Assembly: GCA_963781215.1 (NCBI GenBank)
Contig: CAWAFE010000038.1
Location: 62,001-126,000 of the forward strand
Direction of reading: 5' to 3'
From: AP-15 sp963781215
GTDB lineage: Bacteria > Pseudomonadota > Alphaproteobacteria > ATCC43930 > CGMCC-115725
DNA: 64,000 nucleotides
Shown here: positions 11,007 to 20,274 of the stretch, one piece after another
Position numbering within the stretch: position 1 is the stretch's first letter
How the letters are laid out: every line of letters begins with the position of its first letter
The notes under the pieces: model-generated
What the model saw: only the letters and a program-made list of their open reading frames with translations
Told to the model about the DNA's origin: nothing
Databases searched by the model: none
Made by a program: the position numbers and the translations under genes

Positions 11007-12928
11007 ATGCACCGGATCGGCATGGCCTCGATTCTGCTCCTAGCGCTGTCGGGCGCAGCGCGCGCCGAGCTCAAGGAGACGCCGTTCTTCAAGGACGCGG
11101 TGGCGAGCGGCAAATTGCCCAAGGTCGAGGATCGGGTGCCGAGCGACGCGGCGGTGGCCAAGGTCGATACGGTCGGCAATCCTGGCGGCGAATTGCGGAT
11201 GCTGATGGCCGGCCCCAAGGACACCCGCATGATGGTGGTCTACGGCTACGCTCGGCTGGTCGGCTATACCCCGTCGCTCGAGCTCGAGCCCGACATCCTC
11301 AAATCGGTCGATGTCGAGGACGGACGCATCTTTACGCTGCATTTGCGCAAGGGGCAGAAATGGTCGGACGGACAGCCGTTCACCACCGAGGATTTTCGCT
11401 ACTGGTTCCAGGACATCGCGCAGAACAAGCAATTGGCGCCCTCGGGCCTGCCGGTGTCGATGCTGCCGCAGGGCGAGGCGCCGCGCTTCGAGGTGCTGGA
11501 CGACACCACGGTGCGCTACAGCTGGTCGCGCCCGAACCCGCTGTTTCTGCCCGATATCGCCGGGCCGGACCCGCTCTTCATTTACCGTCCGGCCCATTAT
11601 CTGAAGCAATTTCATCTAAAATACGCCGATAAGGAGGTACTCGAAAAGCTTGTAAAGAAAGCCAAGCAGCGCAGCTGGGCGGCCCTGCACAACCGAATGG
11701 ACACGATGTACCGGAATGACAATCCCGATCTGCCGTCCTTGCAGCCGTGGGTATTGAAGACCAAGCCGCCCGCGGAACGTTTTATATTTGAACGTAACCC
11801 GTATTATTACCGAGTCGACCAAGCCGGGCATCAGCTTGCCGTATATCGACCGCGTCGTGCTGTCGATCGCCGACAGCAGGATCATCCCGGCCAAGACCGG
11901 GGCCGGCGAGAGCGATCTTCAGGCCCGTTATCTGCGCTTCGACAACTATACCTTTCTTGAAGGAGAGCGAGCAGCGCAACGACTTCAAGGTGCGGTTGTG
12001 GCGCACCGGGCCCGGCAGCCAGCTGGCGCTCTACCCTAACCTCAACGTCAACGACGAGGGCTGGCGCGCCCTCTTGCGCGACGTGCGCTTTCGCCGCGCC
12101 CTGTCTCTCGCCGTCAACCGTCACGAGATCAACCAGGTGATCTATTTCGGGCTGGCGATCGAAGGGCAAAATACGGTTCTGCCGCAGAGCCCGCTCTATG
12201 AGCCCGAATACCGCTCGGCCTGGGCCGGCTACGATGTGCGCGAGGCCAACCGCCTGCTGGATCTGATCGGGCTCACCAAGCACGGCAGCGACGGGGTACG
12301 CGCTGCTGCCAGACGGCCGGCCAATGGAGATCATCGTCGAGAATTCGGGCGAGTCGACCGAGCAGTCGGACGTGCTCGAATTGATCCGCGATTCCTGGCG
12401 GCGCATCGGCATCAAGCTCTTCGCCAAGCCGTCGCAATTGACCCTGTTCCGGCGCCGGGTCTTCGCCGGCGAGACCTTGATGTCGATCGACAAGGGGATC
12501 GAAAACGGCCTCGCCAACGCGGCGTCATCGCCCTGGGAATTTGCGCCGACTAGCCAGCAACAGCTCGAATGGCCGAAATGGGGTCAGTACTATGAGACCA
12601 AGGGAACGGCCGGCGAACCCCCCGATCTGCCGTCGGCGATCCGGTTGAAGGAGTTGTACGAAGAGCTGGCTCGATGCCGCCTCGGTCGAGGATCACGAGG
12701 CGGGTCTGGCGCCAGATCCTGCAGATCTGGGCCGATCAGGTGTTCTCGATCGGCACAGTCGCTGGTGTCTTGCAGCCGGTTGTAGTCAACGCCAATTTGC
12801 GCAACGTGCCCGAGGAAGGGATCTACAATTGGGATCCCGGCGCCTATTTCGGCATCTACAAGCCGGACCAGTTCTGGTTCGACACGCCCGAGACCCGGGC
12901 CAAATCCGCGTCCGCGGCGCGCCCGTGA
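11007..12928 (+). CDS. Family 5 ABC solute-binding protein, five frameshifts
   Basis: Periplasmic binding protein of a peptide/nickel-type importer. Start ATG 11007 is preferred over ATG 10989 because GGAGG lies just upstream and the protein then opens with a signal peptide (MHRIGMASILLLALSGAARA). Family 5 landmarks include TLHLRKGQKWSDGQPFTTED, which marks the ligand-binding lobe, and VRFRRALSLAVNRHEIN. The frame breaks near 11838, 11959, 12302, 12666 and 12703; all five are healed by dropping one base. The corrected length is near 638 residues, longer than DppA or OppA and typical of a large subgroup in alphaproteobacteria. The ligand is unknown. Confidence 0.85.
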
Positions 12929-13053
12929 GCGGACCCGAAATGGCACTTTGGATATCGGTTGCCTCTTCGTCATTCCCGCGAGGGCGCAGGGGCTACGTAA
13001 GCCCGAGGTACCGCACTGCATTTCCGATCGGACACTGAGGGGCGCGGCGTCGA
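12929..13053. other. Intergenic gap with a degenerate REP-like half-palindrome
   Basis: The gap separates the binding-protein gene from the permease genes. A stretch around 12967-12990 (TCGTCATTCCCGCGAGGGCG) resembles one arm of the common alphaproteobacterial REP palindrome, but I cannot find a clean second arm. No gene is supported here. Confidence 0.35.
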
Positions 13054-14053
13054 ATGCTCGGCTATCTCGTTCACCGCATCCTGATCATGATCCCGACCTT
13101 GATCGCGATCAGCATCGTGATCTTCACGATCATCAACCTGCCGCCCGGCGACTACTTCTCGACCTATGTCGCCGAATTGCAGGCCTCGGGCGAGGCGACC
13201 GACCTCGCCAAGATCCATTTTCTGCAGGCGCAGTACGGCTTCGACCGCCCGCTATGGGAGCAATACCTGTTCTGGGCCGGCGGGCTGCTGCACGGCGATA
13301 TGGGCTTCTCGTTCTCGTACAACCTGCCGGTCAACCAGGTGGTCGGCGACCGCTTGTTCCTGACCTTTTTGGTCTCCTTTACGACGATCGTGTTCACCTA
13401 CGTCGTTGCCTTCCCGATCGGCGTCTACTCGGCGACGCACCAGTACAGCTGGAGCGACCATGCCTTGACCCTGCTCGGCTTCCTCGGGCTGGCGACGCCG
13501 AGCTTCCTGCTGGCGCTTGTGCTGCTTTATCTGTCGAACGTCTATTTCGGCATATCGATCGGCGGCTTGATGGATCCGCAATATGTCGACCAGCCGTGGA
13601 CTTGGCCCAAGGCCTTGTCGGTCGCGGCCCATATCTGGATCCCGGTCGTCGTCATCGGCGCCGCCGGGACCGCGCGCGATGATCCGGCGGCTGCGCGCCA
13701 ATCTGCTCGACGAATTGCAAAAGCAATATGTCGTCACTGCCCGCGCGAAGGGCATGCCCCCGCTCAAACTGTTGTTCAAATATCCGCTGCGCATGGCCTT
13801 GAACCCGTTCATCTCCGATATCGGCTCGCTGTTGCCGCACGTGATCTCCGGCGCGGCGATCGTGTCGGTGGTCATGTCGCTGCCGACGACCGGGCCGATG
13901 CTGCTCGGGGCCCTGCGCAGCCAGGACATGTATCTCGCCGGCTCGTTCTTGATGTTCATGGCGTTTCTGACAGTGATCGGCGTCTTCATCTCGGATCTAG
14001 CGCTGGCGGTGCTCGATCCCCGCATCCGGCTGCAGGCGGGGCGCCGGCAATGA
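13054..14053 (+). CDS. ABC importer permease, DppB type, one frameshift
   Basis: Inner-membrane permease of the importer. It opens with the family N-terminus MLGYLVHRILIMIPTLIAIS and contains several hydrophobic segments. The EAA-like cytoplasmic loop sits after the break (QYVVTARAKGMPPLKLLFKY) and is followed by MALNPFISDIGSLLPHVISG. One extra base near 13678 breaks the frame; correction joins IGAAGTAR to MIRRLRANLLDEL and gives about 332 residues. The stop overlaps the ATG of the second permease. Confidence 0.9.
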
Positions 14054-15270
14054 GCGATCTGACCCTAGCCGCAGGCGGCGGCACCCCCCGCAACGAGGGC
14101 GGGACCGGCGCGGCCTCCGGCGATCCGCTGCCCCATTACGTCTCCACGGCACCCTTCGACCCCTATTTCGTCGAGCGGATGACGCCGGCACAAGAGCGCT
14201 TCTACATGGCGTCGCAGTGGCGGATGATGTGGTGGAAGCTGCGCCGGCATCGGGTCGCGGTGGTGTCGGGCGCTATCCTGCTCGTCATGTACCTGTCGAT
14301 CCTGATCTGCGAGTTTCTCGCCCCCTACGGCCTCGACACTCGCAACACCGACTTTATTTTCGCGCCGCCGCAGCGGGTCCGTTTCTTCGACCAGGGCCGC
14401 CTTGTCGCGCCGTTCGTCTACGGCTACGACTACCGGCTCGACATGGACAAACTCGAGCGGGTTTATACGCCGAACCTGCAGAAGCGGCAGACGATCCGCT
14501 TCTTCTGCCGCGGCGACGACTACATGTTCTGGGGGTTCGTTCCGGGCAATCTGCATCTCGTCTGCCCGGCCAAGGGCGGGCAGCTGTTCCTGCTCGGAAC
14601 CGACCGTCTTGGCCGCGATATGCTGTCGCGAATGATTTATGGCGCGCGCCTCTCGCTGACCGTGGGCCTTCTGGGCGTCGCCGTCAGCTTCACCCTCGGC
14701 ATCATAATCGGCGGAATCGCCGGCTATTACGGCGGCTGGACCGACATCCTTATCCAGCGCGGCATCGAGGTCGTGCAGTCCTTCCCGCACCTGCCGTTGT
14801 GGATGGCGCTGTCGGCGATCCTTCCCGTCGCCTGGAGCCCGCTGCTCGTCTATTTCGGCATCACCCTCATTCTGGGGATGATCGAGTGGACCCACCTCGC
14901 CCGTGCGGTGCGCTCAAAGCTGCTGTCATTGCGCGAGGAGGATTTCTGCACCGCCGCGGTGCTGATGGGGGCAAAGCCCTCGCGAATCATCGGCCGCCAT
15001 CTGTTGCCGAGCTTCATGAGCCACCTGATCGCCTCGGCGACCCTGATCATTCCCGGCATGATCCTGGGCGAGACCGCGCTTTCCTTTCTCGGCCTTGGGT
15101 TGCGGCCGCCAATGACGAGCTGGGGCGTCCTCCTGAACGAGGCTCAGAACATTAACGTCGTCGCACTATATCCGTGGCTGATGCTGCCGGTCGTCAACGT
15201 CATCATCGCCGTCCTCGCCTTCAATTTCTTCGGCGACGGATTGCGCGACGCCGCCGACCCCTATCACTGA
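14050..15270 (+). CDS. ABC importer permease, DppC type with enlarged periplasmic loop
   Basis: A 406-residue second permease, intact. The first membrane segment (VAVVSGAILLVMYLSILICE) is followed by about 110 residues of mostly periplasmic sequence, including TDFIFAPPQRVRFFDQGRL and two Cys residues, before the GTDRLGRDMLSRMIYGARLS motif shared by DppC-type proteins. The EAA loop is LLSLREEDFCTAAVLMGAKP. The long loop resembles the arrangement in YejE-type permeases rather than the shorter DppC. It ends the importer operon and converges with the MBL gene 24 bp away. Confidence 0.9.
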   Translation: MSDLTLAAGGGTPRNEGGTGAASGDPLPHYVSTAPFDPYFVERMTPAQERFYMASQWRMMWWKLRRHRVAVVSGAILLVMYLSILICEFLAPYGLDTRNTDFIFAPPQRVRFFDQGRLVAPFVYGYDYRLDMDKLERVYTPNLQKRQTIRFFCRGDDYMFWGFVPGNLHLVCPAKGGQLFLLGTDRLGRDMLSRMIYGARLSLTVGLLGVAVSFTLGIIIGGIAGYYGGWTDILIQRGIEVVQSFPHLPLWMALSAILPVAWSPLLVYFGITLILGMIEWTHLARAVRSKLLSLREEDFCTAAVLMGAKPSRIIGRHLLPSFMSHLIASATLIIPGMILGETALSFLGLGLRPPMTSWGVLLNEAQNINVVALYPWLMLPVVNVIIAVLAFNFFGDGLRDAADPYH

Positions 15271-15294
15271 GCTTTCGCAGCGGACCCCGGCCGG

Positions 15295-16161
15295 TCACGG
15301 CCGCAGCACCAGCCCTTCCTGGGCGACGATCGTGCCGGGGCGGGCGACTGCGGCGTCCGCCGCGATCCGATCCATGAAGGCGTCGTCATGGCCGGGGTCG
15401 TGGTGAAAGATCACCAGGGTGCGGACCGCCGCGGCGTTGGCGAGGCGCACCCCCTCCTCCCAGGTCGAATGCCCCCAATCCTTATGCGACGGAAATTCGG
15501 CGTCGGTGTAGGTGGCGTCGTAGATCATTACGTCGGCGCGGTCGATCAGGCCCAGCACATTGGCGTCGCGCTCCTCGGGCCGATGCTCGGTGTCGGTGAT
15601 GTAGGCCACGACTTTGCCGCCGTATTCGATCCGGTAGCCGGTAGCGCCGTTCGGGTGGTTGAGCGGCGCGGTGCCGAGGCGGATCCCCGGATGCGGGACA
15701 AGCGATTCCCCGGCGGCGAAATCGACAAAGCTGATCTTGGACGTGAAGATCCCCATCGGGATCGGAAACAGCGGCGCGATCATCATGCTGTTGAGCACCG
15801 CCTCGATGCCCATGCCGTTCAAATGCCCGGCCCAGATGCGGATGCTGCTGCGCGAATCGTAGCACGGCGCAAAGAAAGGCAAGCCGCAGATGTGGTCGAA
15901 ATGGGTGTGGCTGTAAAAGAGGTCGAGCTCGGCCGGCTCACCGTCGCGCGTCAACTCGTGGCCGAGAAGCCGTAGCCCAGTGCCGCCGTCGAAGATCATG
16001 CGGCGATCCCCACACCGGATCTCGACGCACGATGTATTGCCGCCGTAACGCACGGTGTCCGGCCCCGGGCAGGCGATGCTGCCGCGCACGCCCCAAAACC
16101 GCACCGTGTAGTCGCGGTGGACCAAGGCCGGTCCTCGTCCTCTCCATCCCCCACCTTTCAT
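15295..16161 (-). CDS. MBL-fold metallohydrolase
   Basis: A 288-residue intact metallo-beta-lactamase-fold hydrolase. It starts the fold with TVRFWGVRGSIACPGPDT and YGGNTSCVEI, then has the metal motif SHTHFDH, a His in LNHPNGATGYRI, the Asp in YITDTEH, and a late His pair in IFHHDPGHDD. The opening and the GGNTSC signature place it among cytosolic MBL proteins related to cAMP or RNA phosphodiesterases. The substrate cannot be assigned. It stands alone, converging on the permease operon. Confidence 0.85.
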   Translation of the reverse strand: MKGGGWRGRGPALVHRDYTVRFWGVRGSIACPGPDTVRYGGNTSCVEIRCGDRRMIFDGGTGLRLLGHELTRDGEPAELDLFYSHTHFDHICGLPFFAPCYDSRSSIRIWAGHLNGMGIEAVLNSMMIAPLFPIPMGIFTSKISFVDFAAGESLVPHPGIRLGTAPLNHPNGATGYRIEYGGKVVAYITDTEHRPEERDANVLGLIDRADVMIYDATYTDAEFPSHKDWGHSTWEEGVRLANAAAVRTLVIFHHDPGHDDAFMDRIAADAAVARPGTIVAQEGLVLRP

Positions 16162-16307
16162 TATCGCCGAGATTCGCAGAAAAAGCCATATGGCGCAGTC
16201 CGATTCCCGGCCTGTTGCAAAACATTTTCGGGATGTTCTCCTAAACCTCTCGTTAACTGATTAGCGCTAAGACGGGACTTGCCCCCCAACCGGACGGAGA
16301 GCCCGTC

Positions 16308-16526
16308 ATGTCCCCCTCCGAATATGAAGCGGCCGTGGCCGCGTTTCTGCGCACCAATCGCATCACCCGCTGCCCAACCGTGTGCGTCGTTCCCACCCGC
16401 ACGAATGTCGCCGAAGCCGACCGCGCCGCCTATCGCGACTATGTCGCGGCCAAGGAAGCCGCGCGCCTGCAAAAGCTGAGGACTTTGCAACCGATCGGGC
16501 GCCTGTGGCCATCGCCGGCGCTCTGA
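16308..16526 (+). CDS. Small conserved hypothetical protein
   Basis: A 72-residue protein without signal peptide or membrane segment. The middle holds RCPTVCVVPTRTNVAEADRA, a pattern I associate with short uncharacterised proteins in alphaproteobacteria, followed by a basic helix (YRDYVAAKEAARLQKLR). A usable ribosome site (GGAGAG) lies upstream of ATG 16308. It lies 44 bp before the monooxygenase gene and may be co-transcribed with it. The function is unknown. Confidence 0.6.
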   Translation: MSPSEYEAAVAAFLRTNRITRCPTVCVVPTRTNVAEADRAAYRDYVAAKEAARLQKLRTLQPIGRLWPSPAL

Positions 16527-16570
16527 GGCAAAGTCGGCAGCCGGACGGGTGACGAAGGATGGAGGCCCCG

Positions 16571-17794
16571 ATGGAAGCCGACGAGCTGTCGACCCGCTGC
16601 TGCATTGCCGGCGGCGGTCCGGCCGGGATGATGCTGGGATTGCTGCTGGCCCGCGGCGGGATCGATGTCGTCGTCCTGGAAAAGCACGCTGACTTCCTAC
16701 GGGATTTTCGCGGCGACACGATCCACCCATCGACCCTCGAAGTCATGCACGAGCTCGGGTTGCTCAAGGACTTCCTGCGGCGGCCGCATCAGGAAGTACG
16801 TACTCTGGGCGCTCAGATCGGCGACACGTTTGTCGAAGTGGCCGATTTCACCCGGCTGCCGACGCATTGCCGCTTCGTTGCCCTGATGCCGCAATGGGAT
16901 TTTCTCAATTTTGTCGCCGATCACGCGAAAAGCTATCCGGGGTTCCGGCTTGAGATGGAGGCCGAGGTCACCGGTCTGATCGAAGACGGCGGTCGTGTGG
17001 CCGGGGTGCGAGCGCAGACCCCGCACGGCGGCTTGACCGTCCGCTCCGATCTCGTCGTCGGCGCCGATGGGCGTCATTCGACGGTGCGCGACAAGGCCGG
17101 CTTCGAGATCATCGATCTCGGCGCGCCGATGGACGTCTTGTGGATGCGCCTCACGCGGCGCCCGGGCGACCCCAGGCAAACCCTGGGTCGCGTCGATGCC
17201 GGCCGGATTCTGGTAATGCTGAACCGCGAGGATTATTGGCAATGCGCATTCGTCATCCCGAAAGGCGGGTTCGACGAATTTCGTCGCCGCGGTTTGGCGT
17301 CCTTCCGCGACGAGCTCGCCAGGCTCGCCCCCTATCTGCGCGACCGCACGGCTGAGCTTGATGATTGGTCCGACATCAAGCTGTTGAGCGTGACCGTCGA
17401 TCGCCTGAGGGTCTGGCATCGGCCCGGCCTCCTCTGCATCGGCGATGCCGCGCACGCGATGTCGCCGATCGGCGGCGTCGGGATCAACCTCGCCATTCAG
17501 GACGCGGTCGCCGCGGCCAACATCCTCTCGCCCCGGCTGCGGCAGGGCGTCGCTTCCGACGACGATCTGCGCGCCGTGCAACGGCGGCGCGAGTTCCCGA
17601 CGCGCGCGACCCAGCGGGCCCAGGTCTTGATTCAGAACCGAGTGATCGGCCGCGTCTTGCAAAAAAGCGGGCCGCTGCGGGTCCCGCTGGCGGTGCGGCT
17701 GCTGGACCGATGCTCGTATCTGCGGCGGTTGCCGGCGCGGCTCGTCGGCATGGGTGTGCGTCCGGAGCATGTAAGCACGCCTGCCGGGGCTTGA
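16571..17794 (+). CDS. FAD-dependent monooxygenase (UbiH/PHBH superfamily)
   Basis: Flavoprotein hydroxylase of about 407 residues. It has the dinucleotide-binding motif CCIAGGGPAGMMLGLLLARG at the N-terminus, the DG motif LVVGADGRHSTVRDKAG, and the FAD ribityl motif LLCIGDAAHAMSPIGGVGIN. ATG 16571 is preferred over ATG 16559 because GGAGG then sits at normal spacing. Such enzymes insert one oxygen atom into an aromatic or related substrate using NAD(P)H. The substrate is unknown. The AtzG/AtzE-like pair follows after 61 bp. Confidence 0.85.
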   Translation: MEADELSTRCCIAGGGPAGMMLGLLLARGGIDVVVLEKHADFLRDFRGDTIHPSTLEVMHELGLLKDFLRRPHQEVRTLGAQIGDTFVEVADFTRLPTHCRFVALMPQWDFLNFVADHAKSYPGFRLEMEAEVTGLIEDGGRVAGVRAQTPHGGLTVRSDLVVGADGRHSTVRDKAGFEIIDLGAPMDVLWMRLTRRPGDPRQTLGRVDAGRILVMLNREDYWQCAFVIPKGGFDEFRRRGLASFRDELARLAPYLRDRTAELDDWSDIKLLSVTVDRLRVWHRPGLLCIGDAAHAMSPIGGVGINLAIQDAVAAANILSPRLRQGVASDDDLRAVQRRREFPTRATQRAQVLIQNRVIGRVLQKSGPLRVPLAVRLLDRCSYLRRLPARLVGMGVRPEHVSTPAGA

Positions 17795-17855
17795 TGCCCA
17801 GCGCGGGATTGCTCTCTAATCCCCGCTCCGACACCAGCTCGGGAAGGAGCGGGCG

Positions 17856-18041
17856 ATGGCCGAGGATGACCTTCAACAGCAGGCCGCCGAGATCGGGCTC
17901 GATCTGACGGCGGCGCAGCTGGCGCAACTCGGTCGGGCGACGACGCTCGCTCGACGGCTCGCCGGTCTCGTGCCGCACGATCCGCCGATTGCCGAGGAGC
18001 CGGCGCTGACTTTGCGGCTGCGCCGCCGGATGCCGCGATGA
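17856..18041 (+). CDS. AtzG-like small subunit (DUF4089 type)
   Basis: A 61-residue helical protein (LDLTAAQLAQLGRATTLARR, ending RLRRRMPR) placed directly upstream of an AtzE-like amidase. Size, Leu/Ala-rich helix and position match AtzG, the GatC-like partner of AtzE in the 1-carboxybiuret hydrolase. A clear GGAAGGA ribosome site precedes ATG 17856, and the TGA overlaps the amidase ATG. Its likely role is to clamp and stabilise the amidase. I infer this from size and context more than from motifs. Confidence 0.6.
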   Translation: MAEDDLQQQAAEIGLDLTAAQLAQLGRATTLARRLAGLVPHDPPIAEEPALTLRLRRRMPR

Positions 18042-19158
18042 GCGCGGATCTCGCCTGGCTCGGCCTCGCCCAGGCGGCCGACCATATCCGCCGGCGCGCC
18101 CTCTCCTCGGTCGAGCTGACCCACGCGCTGATCGAACGCATCGAGCGGCTCGACCCCGCGATCAATGCTTTCCTCCGGTTCACACCCGAGGCGGCGCTGG
18201 CCGAAGCGAAGGTAGCGGAGAGCGAGATCGCCGCGGGCCGCTGGCGCGGCCCGATCACGGCGTCCCGTACGCGCTCAAGGACATCATCGATTACGCCCGG
18301 CTGCCGACGACGGCGCATTCCAAGGTCTTGATCGACAACATCGCGGCCGAAGACGCAGTCGCCGCCGCCCGGCTGCGCGCGGCGGGCGGCGTCCATCTCG
18401 GCAAATTGTCGACGCATGAATTCGCGATCGGCGGCCCATCCTTCGATCTGCCCTGGCCGCCGGCGCGCAACCCGTGGAACCGCGAGCATTTTCCCGGCGG
18501 CTCGTCGAGCGGCTCCGGCGCCGGACTCGCCGCCGGCTTCTTCCCGGCAGCGCTCGGCAGCGACACCGGCGGCTCGATCCGCAACCCGGCTTCGATGTGC
18601 GGCATCGCGGGGATGAAGCCGACGTATGGCCGGGTCAGCCGGCGCGGCGTAGTGCCGCTCGCCCAGTCCCTGGACCATATCGGGCCGATGACCCGAAACG
18701 TGCGCGACAATGCGCTGCTGTTGCAGGCGGTTGCCGGGCACGATCCCCTCGATCCGGGCAGCGCCGACGAGCCGGTCGATGATTATCTCGCAGTACTCGA
18801 CACGGGGGTGCGGGGGCTGCGCATCGGCGTCGTCCGGCATTTCCACACCGAGGACTGCGAAGCGCACCCCGAGCAGGCGGAGGCAGTCGAAGCCTCGCTC
18901 GGCATTTGGCGCGACGCCGGCGCCGTGATCGACGACGACGCCGGGCTCGCCCGCACCTATGAGCGCCAGGCGCGCATGCCGTTCAACCTGACCGACTATC
19001 CGGCGCTGGTGATCCCGGCCGGCTTCACCCGCGACCTCAACCTGCCGCTGTCGCTGCAGATCGTCGGTCACCCGTTCGAGGAGGCCACGGTCTACCGCAT
19101 CGCCCAGGTTTACGAAAACGCCACCGGCTGGGTGAAACAACACCCGCCGCTCGGTTGA
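18038..19158 (+). CDS. AtzE-like amidase, shortened and with one frameshift
   Basis: Amidase-signature family enzyme. The triad elements are visible: Lys in VPYALKDIIDYARL, the cis-Ser region GGSSSGSGAGLAAG and the nucleophile in SDTGGSIRNPASM. One missing base near 18260 breaks the frame before the catalytic Lys. The corrected protein is only about 373 residues against roughly 460 for the family. The shortfall lies between GIWRDAGAVIDDD and AGLARTYERQARMPFN, where relatives have about 85-90 further residues, so a piece of the substrate-side region appears deleted in frame. Paired with the AtzG-like gene, the ancestor probably hydrolysed a urea or carbamoyl compound. The present copy may be inactive or altered in specificity. 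Confidence 0.75.
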
Positions 19159-19180
19159 GACCGAGCAATCGACGCGCTCA

Positions 19181-19913
19181 TCAGTGCCCCTTGTATTGCG
19201 GAGGGCGGCGTTCCTTGAAGGCGCGTACGCCTTCGGCGGCGTCCTCGCTGTCGCGCACGGCGGCGAGCTCGGAGCCGAAGCCCGCGGCGACTCGCCGGTC
19301 CCTCGGCGGATGGCCCGGTGACAAAGTGCTTCATCGTCGCCAGCGCCAGCGGGGCGAGGCCGAGGATTTTTTGCGCCAGCGCCATCGCCTCGTCGAGCTC
19401 GGCACCATTGGGCACGACGCGGTTGGCGAGCCCCGCCTCGTAGGCGCGCCGCGCGCCGATCGGCTCGCCGAGCAGCATCAACTCCATCGCAATCTTGTGC
19501 GGGATGCGGGCGGCGAGCCCGGCGATCATGCCGCCGGTGAGGCCGACCTTGCCCTCGGGATAGGAGAATTTGGCACTTTCGGTAGCGACGAGAAGATCGC
19601 ACATCATCGCCATCACCAGCCCGCCGCCGATGCACCAGCCGGCCACCGCCGCGATGATCGGCTTTTCGGTGGTGACGCCGACGGTCGGCACGCACCGCCA
19701 CAACTCGGGCAGGTCGGTCACGTCCGCACCCGCAGAACAGGCCCGGCCGCCGGCCCCGGTCAGGATCGCCACGCGCTGTGCCGAGCGGTCGAATGCGGTG
19801 AAGGCCGATTGCAGCTCGATCGCGACTTGCTTGTTGATGGCGTTGAGCTTTTCCGGCCGGTTAATCGATACGATGGTGACCGGGCCGCGCTCCTCGATGG
19901 TGACGACGCTCAT
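19181..19913 (-). CDS. Enoyl-CoA hydratase/isomerase family protein, one frameshift
   Basis: Crotonase-fold protein of about 243 residues. The oxyanion-hole motifs are present as RACSAGADVTDLP and GWCIGGGLVMAMMCDLLVA, and PEGKVGLTGGMIAGLAARIP follows as usual for enoyl-CoA hydratases. One extra G near 19315 breaks the frame; correcting it gives DRRVAAGFGSELAAVRDSED and the family end FKERRPPQYKGH. ATG 19913 is chosen because AAGGAGAT lies immediately upstream. It probably hydrates a 2-enoyl-CoA, but members of this family catalyse many reactions. Confidence 0.85.
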
Positions 19914-19997
19914 ATCTCCTTCCCTTGACCGCGCCCGGATTAAAGCCGAGGCACCTCGCCTTGACAAATCTCGGCCGCGGCCGCCATCCTTGCCGGC

Positions 19998-20216
19998 ATG
20001 AAACGGCTCATGATTGTCCTTGCCGCAATCGGCGCGCTCGGTGCCGGATGCGCCGCCCCCAACCCCAACAGCGTTGCGGGCGCTGGCGGCGCGCCGCGGC
20101 AGGATTGCGCATCGTGCCAGTTGGAAAACCCGGGCGACGTCGTCGTGTGCGAAAGGATTTGCCACGAGTACGATGCGAACCAAATGGGGCCTGGGTCCGG
20201 TTCCGCACTGCACTGA
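19998..20216 (+). CDS. Small secreted Cys-containing protein
   Basis: A 72-residue protein with a hydrophobic N-terminus (MKRLMIVLAAIGALGAGCAA) that fits a signal peptide. GAGC could serve as a poor lipobox, since the -3 position is Gly rather than Leu. The mature part has two CxxC-like or spaced Cys pairs (DCASCQLENPGDVVVCERIC). It lies between two unrelated genes and I do not recognise the family. Confidence 0.45.
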   Translation: MKRLMIVLAAIGALGAGCAAPNPNSVAGAGGAPRQDCASCQLENPGDVVVCERICHEYDANQMGPGSGSALH

Positions 20217-20274
20217 GACGAATGCGCCCGAAAGCCGCGTTGCCGCTGGCGACACCATCCGGGAGGAACGACCG

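Noticed and set aside
2835..13680. Programmed frameshifting as the reason for the broken genes
   Set aside because: The breaks are at unrelated positions and sequences, several per gene, with no slippery site or stem-loop in common.
13054..15270. A 738-residue frame that looks like two permeases fused
   Set aside because: It arises because one extra base near 13678 puts the first permease out of frame and into the frame of the second. The first permease ends properly at 14053 with an ATGA overlap.
15271..15294. Terminator between the permease operon and the MBL gene
   Set aside because: A short GC-rich inverted stretch exists, but I cannot see a convincing stem followed by a T run on either strand.
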